A DNA stretch of 64,000 bases from Peptococcaceae bacterium UBA4068 (lineage in GTDB: Bacteria; Bacillota; Dehalobacteriia; UBA4068): NCBI GenBank assembly GCA_002382665.1, contig DFZA01000009.1, positions 437,308 through 501,307 of the forward strand, read 5' to 3'. Within the stretch, counting starts at the first letter, position 1, and each line of letters begins with the position of its first letter. The notes beneath the pieces are model-generated. The model made no database searches and was not told the DNA's origin. It saw only the letters and a list, made by a program, of their open reading frames with translations. Below, one piece after another: positions 42,301 to 50,864 of the stretch. The position numbers and the translations under genes were made by a program.

Positions 42301-42783
42301 TTGAACCAGTCGTTTAGCGCTAACGATGCTGTTTCAATAGCAATTGAAAAACATGCTGATATGGTTCGCCGCATATGTTTTCTGTACCTAAAAAACAATG
42401 CCGACGTAGAAGATGTGTTTCAGGAAGTATTCCTTAAATATTTTCTAAACAACGCTACGCTGCAAAGCGAAGAACACCAAAAAGCCTGGCTCTGCACGGT
42501 AACATTCAACAAATGCAAAGATTTGTGTAGAAGCAATTGGCGTAAAAAAACAGTCAGTATTGAAGACGCGGATATCCCATATTATGAAAACCCTGAACAT
42601 AACGATCTGATTAAAGTAATATTACAACTATCCCCCGAACATAAGCAAATAATATATCTGCATTATTACGAAGGTTTAACGATCCCTGAAATTGCAGAAT
42701 CAATGAAAAAAAATATTAATACTATTTATTCACAACTAAGACGCGCCAAAAAACAACTAAAAGAAAAAGTTGGTGATATTTAA
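42301..42783 (+). CDS. ECF-type RNA polymerase sigma factor
   Basis: 160 residues. Sigma region 2: MVRRICFLYLKNNADVEDVFQEVFLKYF (split; residues about 21-48). Region 4: LSPEHKQIIYLHYYEGLTIPEIAESMKKNINTIYSQL, ending in the helix-turn-helix. There is no region 3, as expected for ECF factors. Start TTG with GAGGGGGG 7 bases upstream; a TTGCTG-17-TAAAAT promoter may lie near 42173-42201. The next gene encodes its probable membrane anti-sigma factor, one base after the stop. Confidence 0.93.
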   Translation: MNQSFSANDAVSIAIEKHADMVRRICFLYLKNNADVEDVFQEVFLKYFLNNATLQSEEHQKAWLCTVTFNKCKDLCRSNWRKKTVSIEDADIPYYENPEHNDLIKVILQLSPEHKQIIYLHYYEGLTIPEIAESMKKNINTIYSQLRRAKKQLKEKVGDI

Positions 42784-42784
42784 A

Positions 42785-43867
42785 ATGGAAGAGTTTAAAA
42801 ATTATCTTGATATGATCACAGCCACAACAGAACTTAAAGAAAAGACAAAAACCTATGTGAAGGCGGGACTTGCCGATCAATCAAATCAAAAAACCGAAGT
42901 AAAAAATAGAAATTGGGCGATGAAAAAAATAATCGTCAGCACCGTGGCTCTGGCAGCCTGTGCGGTGTTGGCCGTCGGCGGATATGCATATTGCAGCACT
43001 GCTGTCAATTATGTCAGTTTTGACATCAATCCTAGCATTGAGCTGGGCATCAACGCTTTTAATAAGGTAGTCAGCGTGGAAGCTTACAATGATGACGGCA
43101 GCGATCTGATCCTAGAAACCGATGTGATCGGTATGCCGATTAAGCAAGCTATCAACCTTTTGGTGAAAGAAGCTGTCGATCAAGGATATATGGCCGATGA
43201 CGGCTCAACGGTAATCTCAGTTACAGCCGAATCGAACAACGAAGAGGACGCAGCCGATTTACAAGAAGAAAGTGAAGATGGCGTCAGCGAGGCGCTTCTA
43301 ACCAAGAACATTCAAGCGATAGTTTATGCCAACTGTTCCAGTCTTGAACTGAGGACTAAAGCAAAAGAGCTGGGCATCTCCCCCGGCAAATATAAATTGA
43401 TAGCTATCTTATGCGAACTTGACCCCAGCATTAACCCCGAAGATTGCCGTTATATGAAGATCACCGATATTATTGTCAAAGCTAACGAAATTATTTCCGC
43501 ATCATCCGATACTGACGATAGCGACTCTGGACTGCAATTAATCGTAAACGCGGCCAATCAGGTCATGAATGCCAAAAATAACGGCAATAAAGAAGATAAA
43601 ATTAATAGCGGGCAACAAAACCGCAATCAAAATACCAGCGAAAACAAGTTGGATAAAGAAGATACTACTGAAAATTCCGGGCAGAAAATAGACAAAAACG
43701 ACAAAGAGAAATCAAGCTCCGGGCAGGAAATAGACGATACTGACAAACAGGAATCGGGCTGCGACCAACAGCAAATACGCGAACAGCAAAGAATTGAGCA
43801 ACAACAAGAGCTCCAAGAGAAAAAGCAACAAGAGCAGCAAGAGCGGCAAGAGAATTCCCAAAATTAG
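42785..43867 (+). CDS. membrane anti-sigma factor with RsgI-like external domain
   Basis: 360 residues. A cytoplasmic N-terminus (1-46), one membrane span (about 48-68) and an external RsgI-type domain: YVSFDINPSIELGINAFNKVVSVEAYNDDG with Asn82-Pro83, the bond that self-cleaves in studied RsgI proteins, and GISPGKYKLIAILCELDPS. From about residue 250 the tail is a low-complexity Asn/Lys/Asp/Gln region ending in QQQ/E runs, with no carbohydrate-binding module. It probably holds the ECF factor inactive until an envelope signal. Start ATG 42785, one base after the sigma stop. Confidence 0.88.
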   Translation: MEEFKNYLDMITATTELKEKTKTYVKAGLADQSNQKTEVKNRNWAMKKIIVSTVALAACAVLAVGGYAYCSTAVNYVSFDINPSIELGINAFNKVVSVEAYNDDGSDLILETDVIGMPIKQAINLLVKEAVDQGYMADDGSTVISVTAESNNEEDAADLQEESEDGVSEALLTKNIQAIVYANCSSLELRTKAKELGISPGKYKLIAILCELDPSINPEDCRYMKITDIIVKANEIISASSDTDDSDSGLQLIVNAANQVMNAKNNGNKEDKINSGQQNRNQNTSENKLDKEDTTENSGQKIDKNDKEKSSSGQEIDDTDKQESGCDQQQIREQQRIEQQQELQEKKQQEQQERQENSQN

Positions 43868-43912
43868 TTGATTAATATGATGTAAAGTTATCTCCAAATT
43901 CTCGACTTCTTT

Positions 43913-43953
43913 TAAACGAAAAGCGCTACTGTACCGGTAGCGCTTTTTCGTTT
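43913..43953. terminator. bidirectional terminator
   Basis: AAACGAAAAGCGCTAC pairs with GTAGCGCTTTTTCGTTT around a short loop, between converging anti-sigma (plus) and HAD (minus) genes. U-rich sequence flanks both sides (TTTAATTTTA on plus). Confidence 0.82.
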
Positions 43954-43989
43954 AATTTTACAATAATCATAAATCAATGAGCAGAGATA

Positions 43990-44658
43990 TTACCTGTCAT
44001 TTTCGTGTTTTTTGATATGATTACTGATTTCGTCAAAGGAGTTAATAAATAGATCGGCTAACTCGGCTATCTCTTGACGCTGATCGGCGGAAGCTTGATC
44101 AAAGACGGCGATCACATTAAACCCCGCAGCCTTGGCAGTCTTGACAGCAAACAATGAATCCTCAAAAACATAAGTCTCTTGCTTTTTTGTTTTGAGTGAT
44201 TCCCAAGCCCGGTTGAAAATAAGCGGATTGTCCTTACCGCAACCCAATTCATCGCAAGTAAATATAAATTGGAAATAGTCCAGCACCCGGTTACGTCTTA
44301 AAGCTGCCTCAACCAGACAACGATCAGAAGCGGTAGCCACGCACATTTTAGTTCCGTTTTGCTGCAGACGAGCCAGACATTCTTTGACTCCCGGTTTGAC
44401 CGGTATAATATCGGTATAAAAATTAGCTATCAACTTTTTGACATCACCAATAATTTGTTCTACCGAATAACTTACATCATAATCGGCAATCAGATATTCG
44501 GCGGCCTGTAGCAAACTGACCGGGCGTAAAACCTCACAGATATCTGCTCGCGGTGTTTTACCAATCGATTTCAAATAATTAATTCCAACATTTTGCCACA
44601 TCGGCATCGAATCAAGCAAAGTTCCGTCAAGATCAAAGATAGCGCCGCTGATTTTCAT
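43990..44658 (-). CDS. HAD-superfamily phosphatase, beta-phosphoglucomutase-like
   Basis: 222 residues. Motif I FDLDGTLLDSMPMW holds the nucleophile Asp and general acid Asp; motif II is ATASDR; motif III Lys is in GCGKDNP; motif IV is VFEDSLFAVKTAKAAG. A helical cap lies between motifs I and II (subfamily I, type of PgmB/Gph). The substrate is likely a small phosphorylated metabolite but cannot be specified. Monocistronic on the minus strand. Confidence 0.9.
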   Translation of the reverse strand: MKISGAIFDLDGTLLDSMPMWQNVGINYLKSIGKTPRADICEVLRPVSLLQAAEYLIADYDVSYSVEQIIGDVKKLIANFYTDIIPVKPGVKECLARLQQNGTKMCVATASDRCLVEAALRRNRVLDYFQFIFTCDELGCGKDNPLIFNRAWESLKTKKQETYVFEDSLFAVKTAKAAGFNVIAVFDQASADQRQEIAELADLFINSFDEISNHIKKHENDR

Positions 44659-44756
44659 TTATTCACCGTCCGTTAATCGCTAATAAATCATTGGTATATT
44701 CAACCTTTATTTGATACTTCCTGCTGAGTAATACCTAATATCATAAACTATGCCCA

Positions 44757-47234
44757 TTAAGCTTCTGCCTTTAAAATTTGACAATTAGGGTCTTCTTCTT
44801 TGAGCAGCACCTGATTGACAAAAAGCTCTGCAATCTTCGGATCATACTGGCTGCCTGCTCCATTCTTGATTTCATCAATTGCTTCCTGTTTGCTTAATAC
44901 CCTGGCATAACCTCTGTTGTCGGTCATCGCGTCATATGAATCGACTAAAGTAATGATCCGTGCCAGCATCGGTATTTCCTCACCTGCCAACCCCCGCGGG
45001 TAGCCGGTACCGTCCCACCGCTCATGATGACAGAGAATAATTTCGGAAATCTGCCGCAGCTCCGGCACCGCCTGCGCAATCCTGTAACCAACCTCAGGAT
45101 GTTTCTTGATTTTATCCCATTCACTTTTGGAAAGTTTACCATGTTTTTTAAGAATGCTCAGGTCAACGCTGATCTTACCGATATCATGCAGTGCAGATGC
45201 CAGCTCCAAATTATCAATGTCACGATATGGCAGATCCAGTATCTGCCCGAGCTTTTTGGCTAATAACGCCATCCGGTCTCCGTGTTCCTTGGTTTCGTTG
45301 CTTTTTTCATACAACGTAGTTTTAATCGAGTTAAGTAACGAACTATGCGTACCGCCGTTACGGGAAAGCATCTTACGCCGATACATGTTTTCTTCGGCAA
45401 CTTTGAATACATCATTAAGAGACATATCCATGTCGTCTTTGCTGGCAAAACCGACAGAAATATTCGTATATCGCAACATGCTGTCGGGATGATTAGCATG
45501 TTCTTCACATTGTGACATAATCTTTTCGAATAACATTTTGCTCTGGTTTTCGTCCACCCATGGCAGCAGTATTGAAAATTCATCACCGCCGACTCTGGCG
45601 GTTATATATTGTTCACTGCAACAACTACGCAGCAAATCGGCGATTTCCACCAATAGTTGATCACCGGCACTGTGCCCAAAAGCATCATTAATAAATTTTA
45701 ATCCGTTGACGTCGCATACTATTAATGACAGAGGCATGACATTTTCCGCCTCCAACCGGCCTTTGTTCTTTTCATAGAATGTCCTGTTATAGAGACCTGT
45801 CAATGTATCGTGATAGCTGAGATAGAGAATTTCCTGCTCTCTTTTTTTATGTTCCGTTATATCACGGGCAACACAGATAACACCCTGAATTTTGCGTTGA
45901 TCATCATAATACGGCATTTTAACCGTTTCCACTACTGCTTCCCGGCCGTCGGGATATGTTACGCAACGCTCGAATTTCAGGGGACTATTTTCCCTCATAA
46001 CTTTAAGATCCGTAGATATGGCGTCCTGTGAAATATCCTTGCCGACAATATCAATCGACCTTCGACCAATTATCTCCTGTTCATTTCTGCCGATAAATAT
46101 TTCATAAGCTCTGTTGCAGCCAAGATAAGCTCCGGCCGTATCCTTATAATAAATCCAGTCGGGAGTGTTATCAAGAAGCGATTGCAACAAAGATAGTTTA
46201 TTTTTATACTCCCGATAAAGATCAAAATAAATTTTAATACTGGCTTCGAGCTGCGCCCTGGCTTCTTCCAAATCTGTTATTTGCTGAAGAAGGCAGATGA
46301 ATTCATTCTTACTAGCAAAATCATCGGTTTTTAGTGAAGCAAAAATCATATTAACCCAGATTAACGACCCGTCGGGCTTATATAGGCGTTTATTGACTTT
46401 GTACTCGTTTATTTTACCGCTGCGTAGCGCCTGATAGTTTTCCAGATCGTTATCAAGGTCATCGGCATGAATAAAGTTGGTCCACCCCTGTTCTATGACT
46501 TCTTCCCTACTTCTGCCGAGTAATTTTTCGAAGTATTGATTACAATAAAGAATTTCCTGGTCGCTTTCGACAAATACGCCGATCGGTGCATTTTCATACA
46601 ATCTGCGAAAACGCATCTCACTGTCTCTTAATTCCGCTTCCACACGGCTACGCCTCGTAAATGATATTAAGACAGCAGACCCCAACAACGTGGTAAACGG
46701 ATAGATAACTAACAACGGCCAACTTATGGTATTAATCAAATTATACGCTATATCCAAAGGTAAAGTAAAAAGACACACCAGCACTAACAGATGTGTCAAC
46801 CAACCAAACAGGTAAATATCCAAATAAATACCCTTGTTTTTACTATTGACCCGCGAAAAACGCTTCCAATGCCAAATCAGTCCCGCCGCTGCGGCCACCA
46901 CCATAGTCAAGACACCGGTCCAAGCTCCCATACCGCCAATCAATAATCTGGCAATACTTAAAATTACCACAGCAATAGCTGCTGAGAGAGGGCCAAAGAA
47001 TAATGCAGTTATACTTATTAACACCGATCTGGCGTCCAGCAAGTAGTAATAATCAACTTGTTTTGAAGAAAACAATAAAACCAGACCGAACAATCCGGCC
47101 ACTAAGCCAAACACGATGTTTATTACAGCGGGTTTTCTTTGCAAATTATCATAAAATAAACCATAAAGGATACAGAAAGCAAGTACTATCGCTGCGCTAA
47201 AAACTAAATTCTCAATAAACTCATAGTTCATCAT
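44757..47234 (-). CDS. membrane PAS-GGDEF-HD-GYP signalling protein
   Basis: 825 residues. The N-terminal 5-6 membrane spans (to about 185) resemble the 5TMR-LYT sensor. Two PAS domains follow (about 200-325 and 345-460). The GGDEF domain has an intact VGGDEF motif at about residue 549 but no upstream RxxD inhibitory site. The HD-GYP domain has HDIGK (about 683) and HHERWDGTGYPRGL (about 730), so it may both make and degrade c-di-GMP. I start at the ATG (47232-47234) after AAGGTG; the longer frame is less likely. A TTGTCA-18-TATAGT promoter lies at 47329-47358. Confidence 0.93.
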   Translation of the reverse strand: MMNYEFIENLVFSAAIVLAFCILYGLFYDNLQRKPAVINIVFGLVAGLFGLVLLFSSKQVDYYYLLDARSVLISITALFFGPLSAAIAVVILSIARLLIGGMGAWTGVLTMVVAAAAGLIWHWKRFSRVNSKNKGIYLDIYLFGWLTHLLVLVCLFTLPLDIAYNLINTISWPLLVIYPFTTLLGSAVLISFTRRSRVEAELRDSEMRFRRLYENAPIGVFVESDQEILYCNQYFEKLLGRSREEVIEQGWTNFIHADDLDNDLENYQALRSGKINEYKVNKRLYKPDGSLIWVNMIFASLKTDDFASKNEFICLLQQITDLEEARAQLEASIKIYFDLYREYKNKLSLLQSLLDNTPDWIYYKDTAGAYLGCNRAYEIFIGRNEQEIIGRRSIDIVGKDISQDAISTDLKVMRENSPLKFERCVTYPDGREAVVETVKMPYYDDQRKIQGVICVARDITEHKKREQEILYLSYHDTLTGLYNRTFYEKNKGRLEAENVMPLSLIVCDVNGLKFINDAFGHSAGDQLLVEIADLLRSCCSEQYITARVGGDEFSILLPWVDENQSKMLFEKIMSQCEEHANHPDSMLRYTNISVGFASKDDMDMSLNDVFKVAEENMYRRKMLSRNGGTHSSLLNSIKTTLYEKSNETKEHGDRMALLAKKLGQILDLPYRDIDNLELASALHDIGKISVDLSILKKHGKLSKSEWDKIKKHPEVGYRIAQAVPELRQISEIILCHHERWDGTGYPRGLAGEEIPMLARIITLVDSYDAMTDNRGYARVLSKQEAIDEIKNGAGSQYDPKIAELFVNQVLLKEEDPNCQILKAEA

Positions 47235-47599
47235 GCCATCACCTTCTAAACAAAAAGAATATAAGTATTCGGTAAAACTTAAGCTTTCTGTATACGGCAT
47301 GTTGTTGGATTGCAACAAAAACTATTCCACTATATCAAATAGTACCAGGAATTGACAATCACTGCAATACAAAATATAGAAATAAATGGATTTATTTTCA
47401 TTTTTTGCTTTTTTTAATACTAATGTAGAATTTAACTGAATTTAACTCAAAATTATTACATAATATCTTTAATTTTTTATATTAACTTTGATAGACATTT
47501 GGCATTTTGCGGGAAAAATAGCTGTTGTTAAATTAGTTAAATACTAATTCTGGACAATATACAAAAGTTAATTTATAATATCAATATTAGAGGTGAAAA
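47235..47599. promoter_or_regulatory. divergent control region (365 bases) with two promoters
   Basis: Very A/T-rich. It holds a minus-strand promoter TTGTCA (47353-47358), 18 bp, TATAGT (47329-47334) for the GGDEF/HD-GYP gene and a plus-strand promoter TGGACA (47551-47556), 17 bp, TATAAT (47574-47579) for the helical-repeat gene. I see no ORF or clear operator in the rest. Confidence 0.6.
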
Positions 47600-48202
47600 A
47601 TGGATATAGAAAACTTGTCAACCGATAAAAATGAAATTGAACAGACCGCAGAAATATTACAAGCGCAGGACATTGCTCAATTGGTTTCGCTGCTTACGGA
47701 AAAGAACGATCAAATCCGCTATCCGGCTTTTTTATTGTTGCAAAAACGCAGTCAAAAACATAATGACATATATGCTTTTTGGCAGGTGTTTGTTCAAAAA
47801 TTGCATGATGCCAATTCTTATCAACGCAGTATCGGTATAATGTTATTGGCGGAAAATATCAGATGGGACAAGCAACAGCAGTTTGCACAAGTGTTTAGTG
47901 ATTTTGTCAGTCATTTTCAGGATGAAAAATTTATAACCTCCAGACAAACTATCCAAACCATACCCATATGGGCAAAATATGCGCGGGAATTGCTGCCGAC
48001 AACTATGCAGGAGTTGATCAATATCGATATAGGCAGTTTTAAAGAAACACAAAAAAGACTCATACTACTGGATATCATCAACGCTCTGTTGGCAATCAGG
48101 CAACTGATGCCAAACGAACAAATCGATTGTTATATCAGCCAAGCTTTGACCGGCGGTATATTGGACAACAAGAGCATAAAACAATTGGAGAAATTACTCT
48201 AG
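47600..48202 (+). CDS. helical-repeat (HEAT-like) protein of unknown function
   Basis: 200 residues, predicted all-helical with repeating amphipathic helix pairs (IAQLVSLLTEKNDQIRYPAFLLLQKR; DANSYQRSIGIMLLAENIRW) reminiscent of HEAT/ARM repeats, which bind proteins or nucleic acids. There is no signal peptide. GAGGTG precedes the ATG, and a near-consensus promoter and a terminator bracket it as a single-gene unit. I cannot name a function. Confidence 0.75.
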   Translation: MDIENLSTDKNEIEQTAEILQAQDIAQLVSLLTEKNDQIRYPAFLLLQKRSQKHNDIYAFWQVFVQKLHDANSYQRSIGIMLLAENIRWDKQQQFAQVFSDFVSHFQDEKFITSRQTIQTIPIWAKYARELLPTTMQELINIDIGSFKETQKRLILLDIINALLAIRQLMPNEQIDCYISQALTGGILDNKSIKQLEKLL

Positions 48203-48212
48203 AAAAGCAAGC

Positions 48213-48240
48213 AAGGGCTCCGAAATTCGGAGCCCTTATT
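48213..48240. terminator. bidirectional terminator between converging genes
   Basis: AAGGGCTCCGAA and TTCGGAGCCCTT form a 12-bp stem with a one-base centre, followed on plus by ATTTTATA; on minus by GCTTGCTT. It separates the helical-repeat gene (plus) from the MFS transporter (minus). Confidence 0.78.
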
Positions 48241-48253
48241 TTATACAATACTG

Positions 48254-49426
48254 TTATGCTAATTTTTGTTCAACGCCGGTATGCAAAAGGCGACCTAATA
48301 AAACAGCGGCCGTCAAAGCCAGTATAGCGCCAAAACTAAACGGCGCGAAAGGGCCAAAGGCATTCCAGAGCAGCCCGGCAATCACGCTGGCAGGCAACAG
48401 AGCTATGCCAACAAGAGTTGATTGCAACCCCAGCATAGTACCTTTGAGTTCCGGCGGGGAAATTTCAGCGATCAAGGCTCGCTCCACTCCGGCTGTTGAG
48501 GCCGTATAAAAACCGTAGACAATAAATATTATGACCATCACGGCGGTATTACTAACCAATGCAAATCCTAGATACACCGCCGCGAAAGCCAAATAACCGC
48601 CAACCAATAGCTTTTTCCTGCCAATTTTATCTGAGAGTTTGCCAAAGGGAATGGAAAGCAACGCTGCTGTTATATTGAATAACAAATATAACAATACCAC
48701 ATTGGTATCGGTAAAACCGATACTTTTGGCCCGAAGCAATAAAAAGGTATTCGATGAATTACCCAAAGTAAATATAAATGATACCAACAAATAAAGTTTG
48801 AGGTTGCTGTCCAGTTCTTTGAAGCGTTGCCAAAACGGCTCGCGGATACGCTCGGGACGCGGTTGCTTTTGTTCCTTGACAAACAATAATACCGCCAGAC
48901 CCAAAACTGCCGGTATGATTGAAATCCCAAACAATCTTTGATAATTAAAACTGCTGCTACCACTACTGCTGAGCAATAAATAAGCAATCAAGATACCCAA
49001 TGCCGAACCGGCCATATCAAGCGCTTTATGCACACCAAAGGATTTGCCCATGCTGCCCTTCGCAGCGCTTTCACTGACTAAAACGTCGCGAGGCGTGGTT
49101 CTGATGCCTTTGCCGATACGGTCAATGACTCTGGCGGCTAATATGCCTGTCCAGGAAAAAGCCAAAAGCAAGCCAATCTTATAAAATACGCTGGCTGAAT
49201 AACCGGCGAAAGCCAGCGGCTTTTTGTGTTGATACTTATCGGTAAAATAACCGCTAAACACTTTTAAAAGGCTGGCCACGCTTTCGGCGACACCTTCAAT
49301 GATACCGACTAATACCGGCGTTGCCCCCAGTACCGATACCAGATACAGCGGTATCAGCGGATATACCATTTCGGTGCTTAGATCGACGAAAAAGCTAACC
49401 AGCCCCAGCAAAAATATATTTTGCAT
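48254..49426 (-). CDS. major facilitator superfamily transporter
   Basis: 390 residues with about 12 membrane spans. The loop 2-3 region reads SGYFTDKYQHKKPLAFAGYSAS and the second half repeats GKLSDKIGRKKLLVGGYLAF, both MFS loop signatures. The segment RIGKGIRTTPRDVLVSESA is typical of a bacterial MFS branch of unknown substrate. ATG 49424-49426 follows GGAG by 10 bases; GTG two codons earlier is possible. Downstream of the ferredoxin-MOSC genes on the same strand, 55 bases after the MOSC stop. Confidence 0.88.
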   Translation of the reverse strand: MQNIFLLGLVSFFVDLSTEMVYPLIPLYLVSVLGATPVLVGIIEGVAESVASLLKVFSGYFTDKYQHKKPLAFAGYSASVFYKIGLLLAFSWTGILAARVIDRIGKGIRTTPRDVLVSESAAKGSMGKSFGVHKALDMAGSALGILIAYLLLSSSGSSSFNYQRLFGISIIPAVLGLAVLLFVKEQKQPRPERIREPFWQRFKELDSNLKLYLLVSFIFTLGNSSNTFLLLRAKSIGFTDTNVVLLYLLFNITAALLSIPFGKLSDKIGRKKLLVGGYLAFAAVYLGFALVSNTAVMVIIFIVYGFYTASTAGVERALIAEISPPELKGTMLGLQSTLVGIALLPASVIAGLLWNAFGPFAPFSFGAILALTAAVLLGRLLHTGVEQKLA

Positions 49427-49481
49427 TGGCACTCGACTCCATCAATTAACCTTGCAATTTTACAACCAAACCTCTTTGATT

Positions 49482-49919
49482 TTATATAATCTCCACCGGG
49501 TCGCCTTTTTTGATCATACCGCCGCTGAGCGCTTTGCAGAATAAGCCCTCGCTAGGCAGTAGACTGACGCCTAATGTCTCGAGTACGATGCTCGGATGGT
49601 CTTCCTTGCCAATCTGCGCAATCTCTAAAACAACATCACTGCCCAGCTTAAGTTGTTTACCGACAGTAGCCAAAGAAAAATCCAAACCATCAATAAGAAT
49701 ATTTTCGGCAAAATCACCGGGGCCCGCGTTGAGATGATGTTGTTTGTTGGTTTTTTTCACGCTATCAAAATTCAAACAAGTTATCTGCCGATGCCAATCT
49801 CCGGCATGACCATCGTTTTCAATTCCGAAATTGGCAATAACTTTGGCTTCCGGAACTTCTTTTTTTAACTGTCCCCGCACAGGACTGATAGAAATTGCAT
49901 ATATAGTAGCTTTTCCCAC
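49482..49919 (-). CDS. MOSC domain protein lacking the conserved cysteines
   Basis: 145 residues: SISPVRGQLKKEVPEAKV, NFGIENDGHAGDWHRQITCL and the C-terminal LPSEGLFCKALSGGMIKKGD follow the MOSC pattern linked to molybdenum cofactor sulfuration and metal-sulfur transfer. In familiar stand-alone MOSC proteins the QIGK segment continues with Cys-His and further Cys; here it reads QIGKEDHPSIVLETLGVSLLP (residues about 103-123), without them. Sulfur transfer through that Cys is thus unlikely. GTG start with GGAG 7 bases upstream, 15 bases after the ferredoxin gene. Confidence 0.85.
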   Translation of the reverse strand: MGKATIYAISISPVRGQLKKEVPEAKVIANFGIENDGHAGDWHRQITCLNFDSVKKTNKQHHLNAGPGDFAENILIDGLDFSLATVGKQLKLGSDVVLEIAQIGKEDHPSIVLETLGVSLLPSEGLFCKALSGGMIKKGDPVEII

Positions 49920-49934
49920 TGGTTTTCTCCTTTG

Positions 49935-50102
49935 TTATAAAGATATAGCCTCTTCGGGGCACTCGGCAACACAAGCGCCGCAAGCGATACAATCATCATT
50001 AATTACAGCCTTTTCATTTTCGATTGTGATGGCGTCAACCGGACATACCTCGACGCAGGCTCCATCACCTATGCATTTTCCCTTATCAACTTCAGCTTTC
50101 AT
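49935..50102 (-). CDS. small 2x[4Fe-4S]-type ferredoxin with Asp in place of one Cys
   Basis: A 55-residue clostridial-type ferredoxin. The second cluster motif is complete (CIACGACVAECP). The first reads CIGDGACVEVCP: the second ligand of C-x2-C-x2-C-x3-C is Asp, as in some 3Fe/4Fe ferredoxins where Asp ligates or leaves the site open. This should change the redox potential of cluster I. The ATG has GGAGGT 7 bases upstream. First gene of ferredoxin-MOSC-(MFS), preceded by a Rex-like operator region. Confidence 0.9.
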   Translation of the reverse strand: MKAEVDKGKCIGDGACVEVCPVDAITIENEKAVINDDCIACGACVAECPEEAISL

Positions 50103-50413
50103 TAACATTACCTCCTTTTTATTCTAAATCTTACTAATGCCTACAAACATAGTACTGTTCAAAGCCTAATATACCTATTGTTTGATTAACAAAAAGAGGG
50201 CGAGTACTGATAATATTTACTTTTTGCTACTTATAAAATATCCGTGTTTTCCCTTTTATATGTTAAATAGGATGATGTTAATATATTAACATAATTTTGT
50301 TCAAAATAAATAATATTATTAAATATAATTGATTATTATTGGTTTTTGTGTCCAAAAATTAATTTGAACTTTTTCCCACAAAAGTCGTCTTATTGGTAAG
50401 GAGGAACAATTTA
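50103..50413. promoter_or_regulatory. divergent intergenic region (311 bases)
   Basis: A/T-rich control region between the ferredoxin gene (minus) and the lipoprotein gene (plus). It contains the Rex-like palindrome at 50276-50291 and several TTGTTA/TATATT-like hexamers without a convincing pair. I see no ORF or RNA gene. Confidence 0.5.
50276..50291. promoter_or_regulatory. candidate Rex (NADH/NAD+ sensor) operator
   Basis: TGTTAATATATTAACA is a perfect palindrome and matches the Rex core TGTTAA-N4-TTAACA; the outer bases are A and T rather than T and A. It lies about 175 bases upstream of the ferredoxin ATG and 120 upstream of the lipoprotein ATG. A rex gene is not in this window, so the assignment rests on the motif and redox context. 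Confidence 0.5.
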
Positions 50414-50839
50414 ATGTCCAAAAAGATTTCCGCGGTTATCCTGGTTATTTGTTTATGTTTAATGATGACCGCTTGCTCCGATATAACTACGGATACCGAT
50501 GCCTCAGAGGCTAAAGGTCAAAAACCCGAGGTAACAGTTCCCGTTGATCTCGAGGAAGTAAAAAACAACCAGCAACAAGTCGATCAGGGACATTCGCCCT
50601 GGCAATTGGATCCATTGCAGGTGACACAAACTTTTGTCAGCCTGCAGATTTCTCCATCCGGCGTCAGCGGGGAATTTCCCGTTAGCATCGACGATTTATC
50701 AATTACTAAAGAAACCGATTCCAATGCTATTGTTGCAATAAATAGCAATAAAACCGATATTTCAAAAGTATATTTAAAAAGGCTGATCAGGCAAGATCAA
50801 ACAGGCATCTGGACTGTGGTCGGCTATGATGTTAATTAA
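50414..50839 (+). CDS. small lipoprotein of unknown function
   Basis: 141 residues with a lipoprotein signal: KKISAVILVICLCLMMTAC, lipobox MTA-C near residue 20, so it is anchored on the outer face of the membrane. The mature part shows no known family; it is acidic, ending in a beta-rich region (QDQTGIWTVVGYDVN). GGAGG lies 9 bases before ATG 50414. It precedes the GH3 gene by 25 bases, so the two probably form an operon. Confidence 0.8.
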   Translation: MSKKISAVILVICLCLMMTACSDITTDTDASEAKGQKPEVTVPVDLEEVKNNQQQVDQGHSPWQLDPLQVTQTFVSLQISPSGVSGEFPVSIDDLSITKETDSNAIVAINSNKTDISKVYLKRLIRQDQTGIWTVVGYDVN

Positions 50840-50864
50840 TTTAAAATAATGTTGGGAGAAGTAT

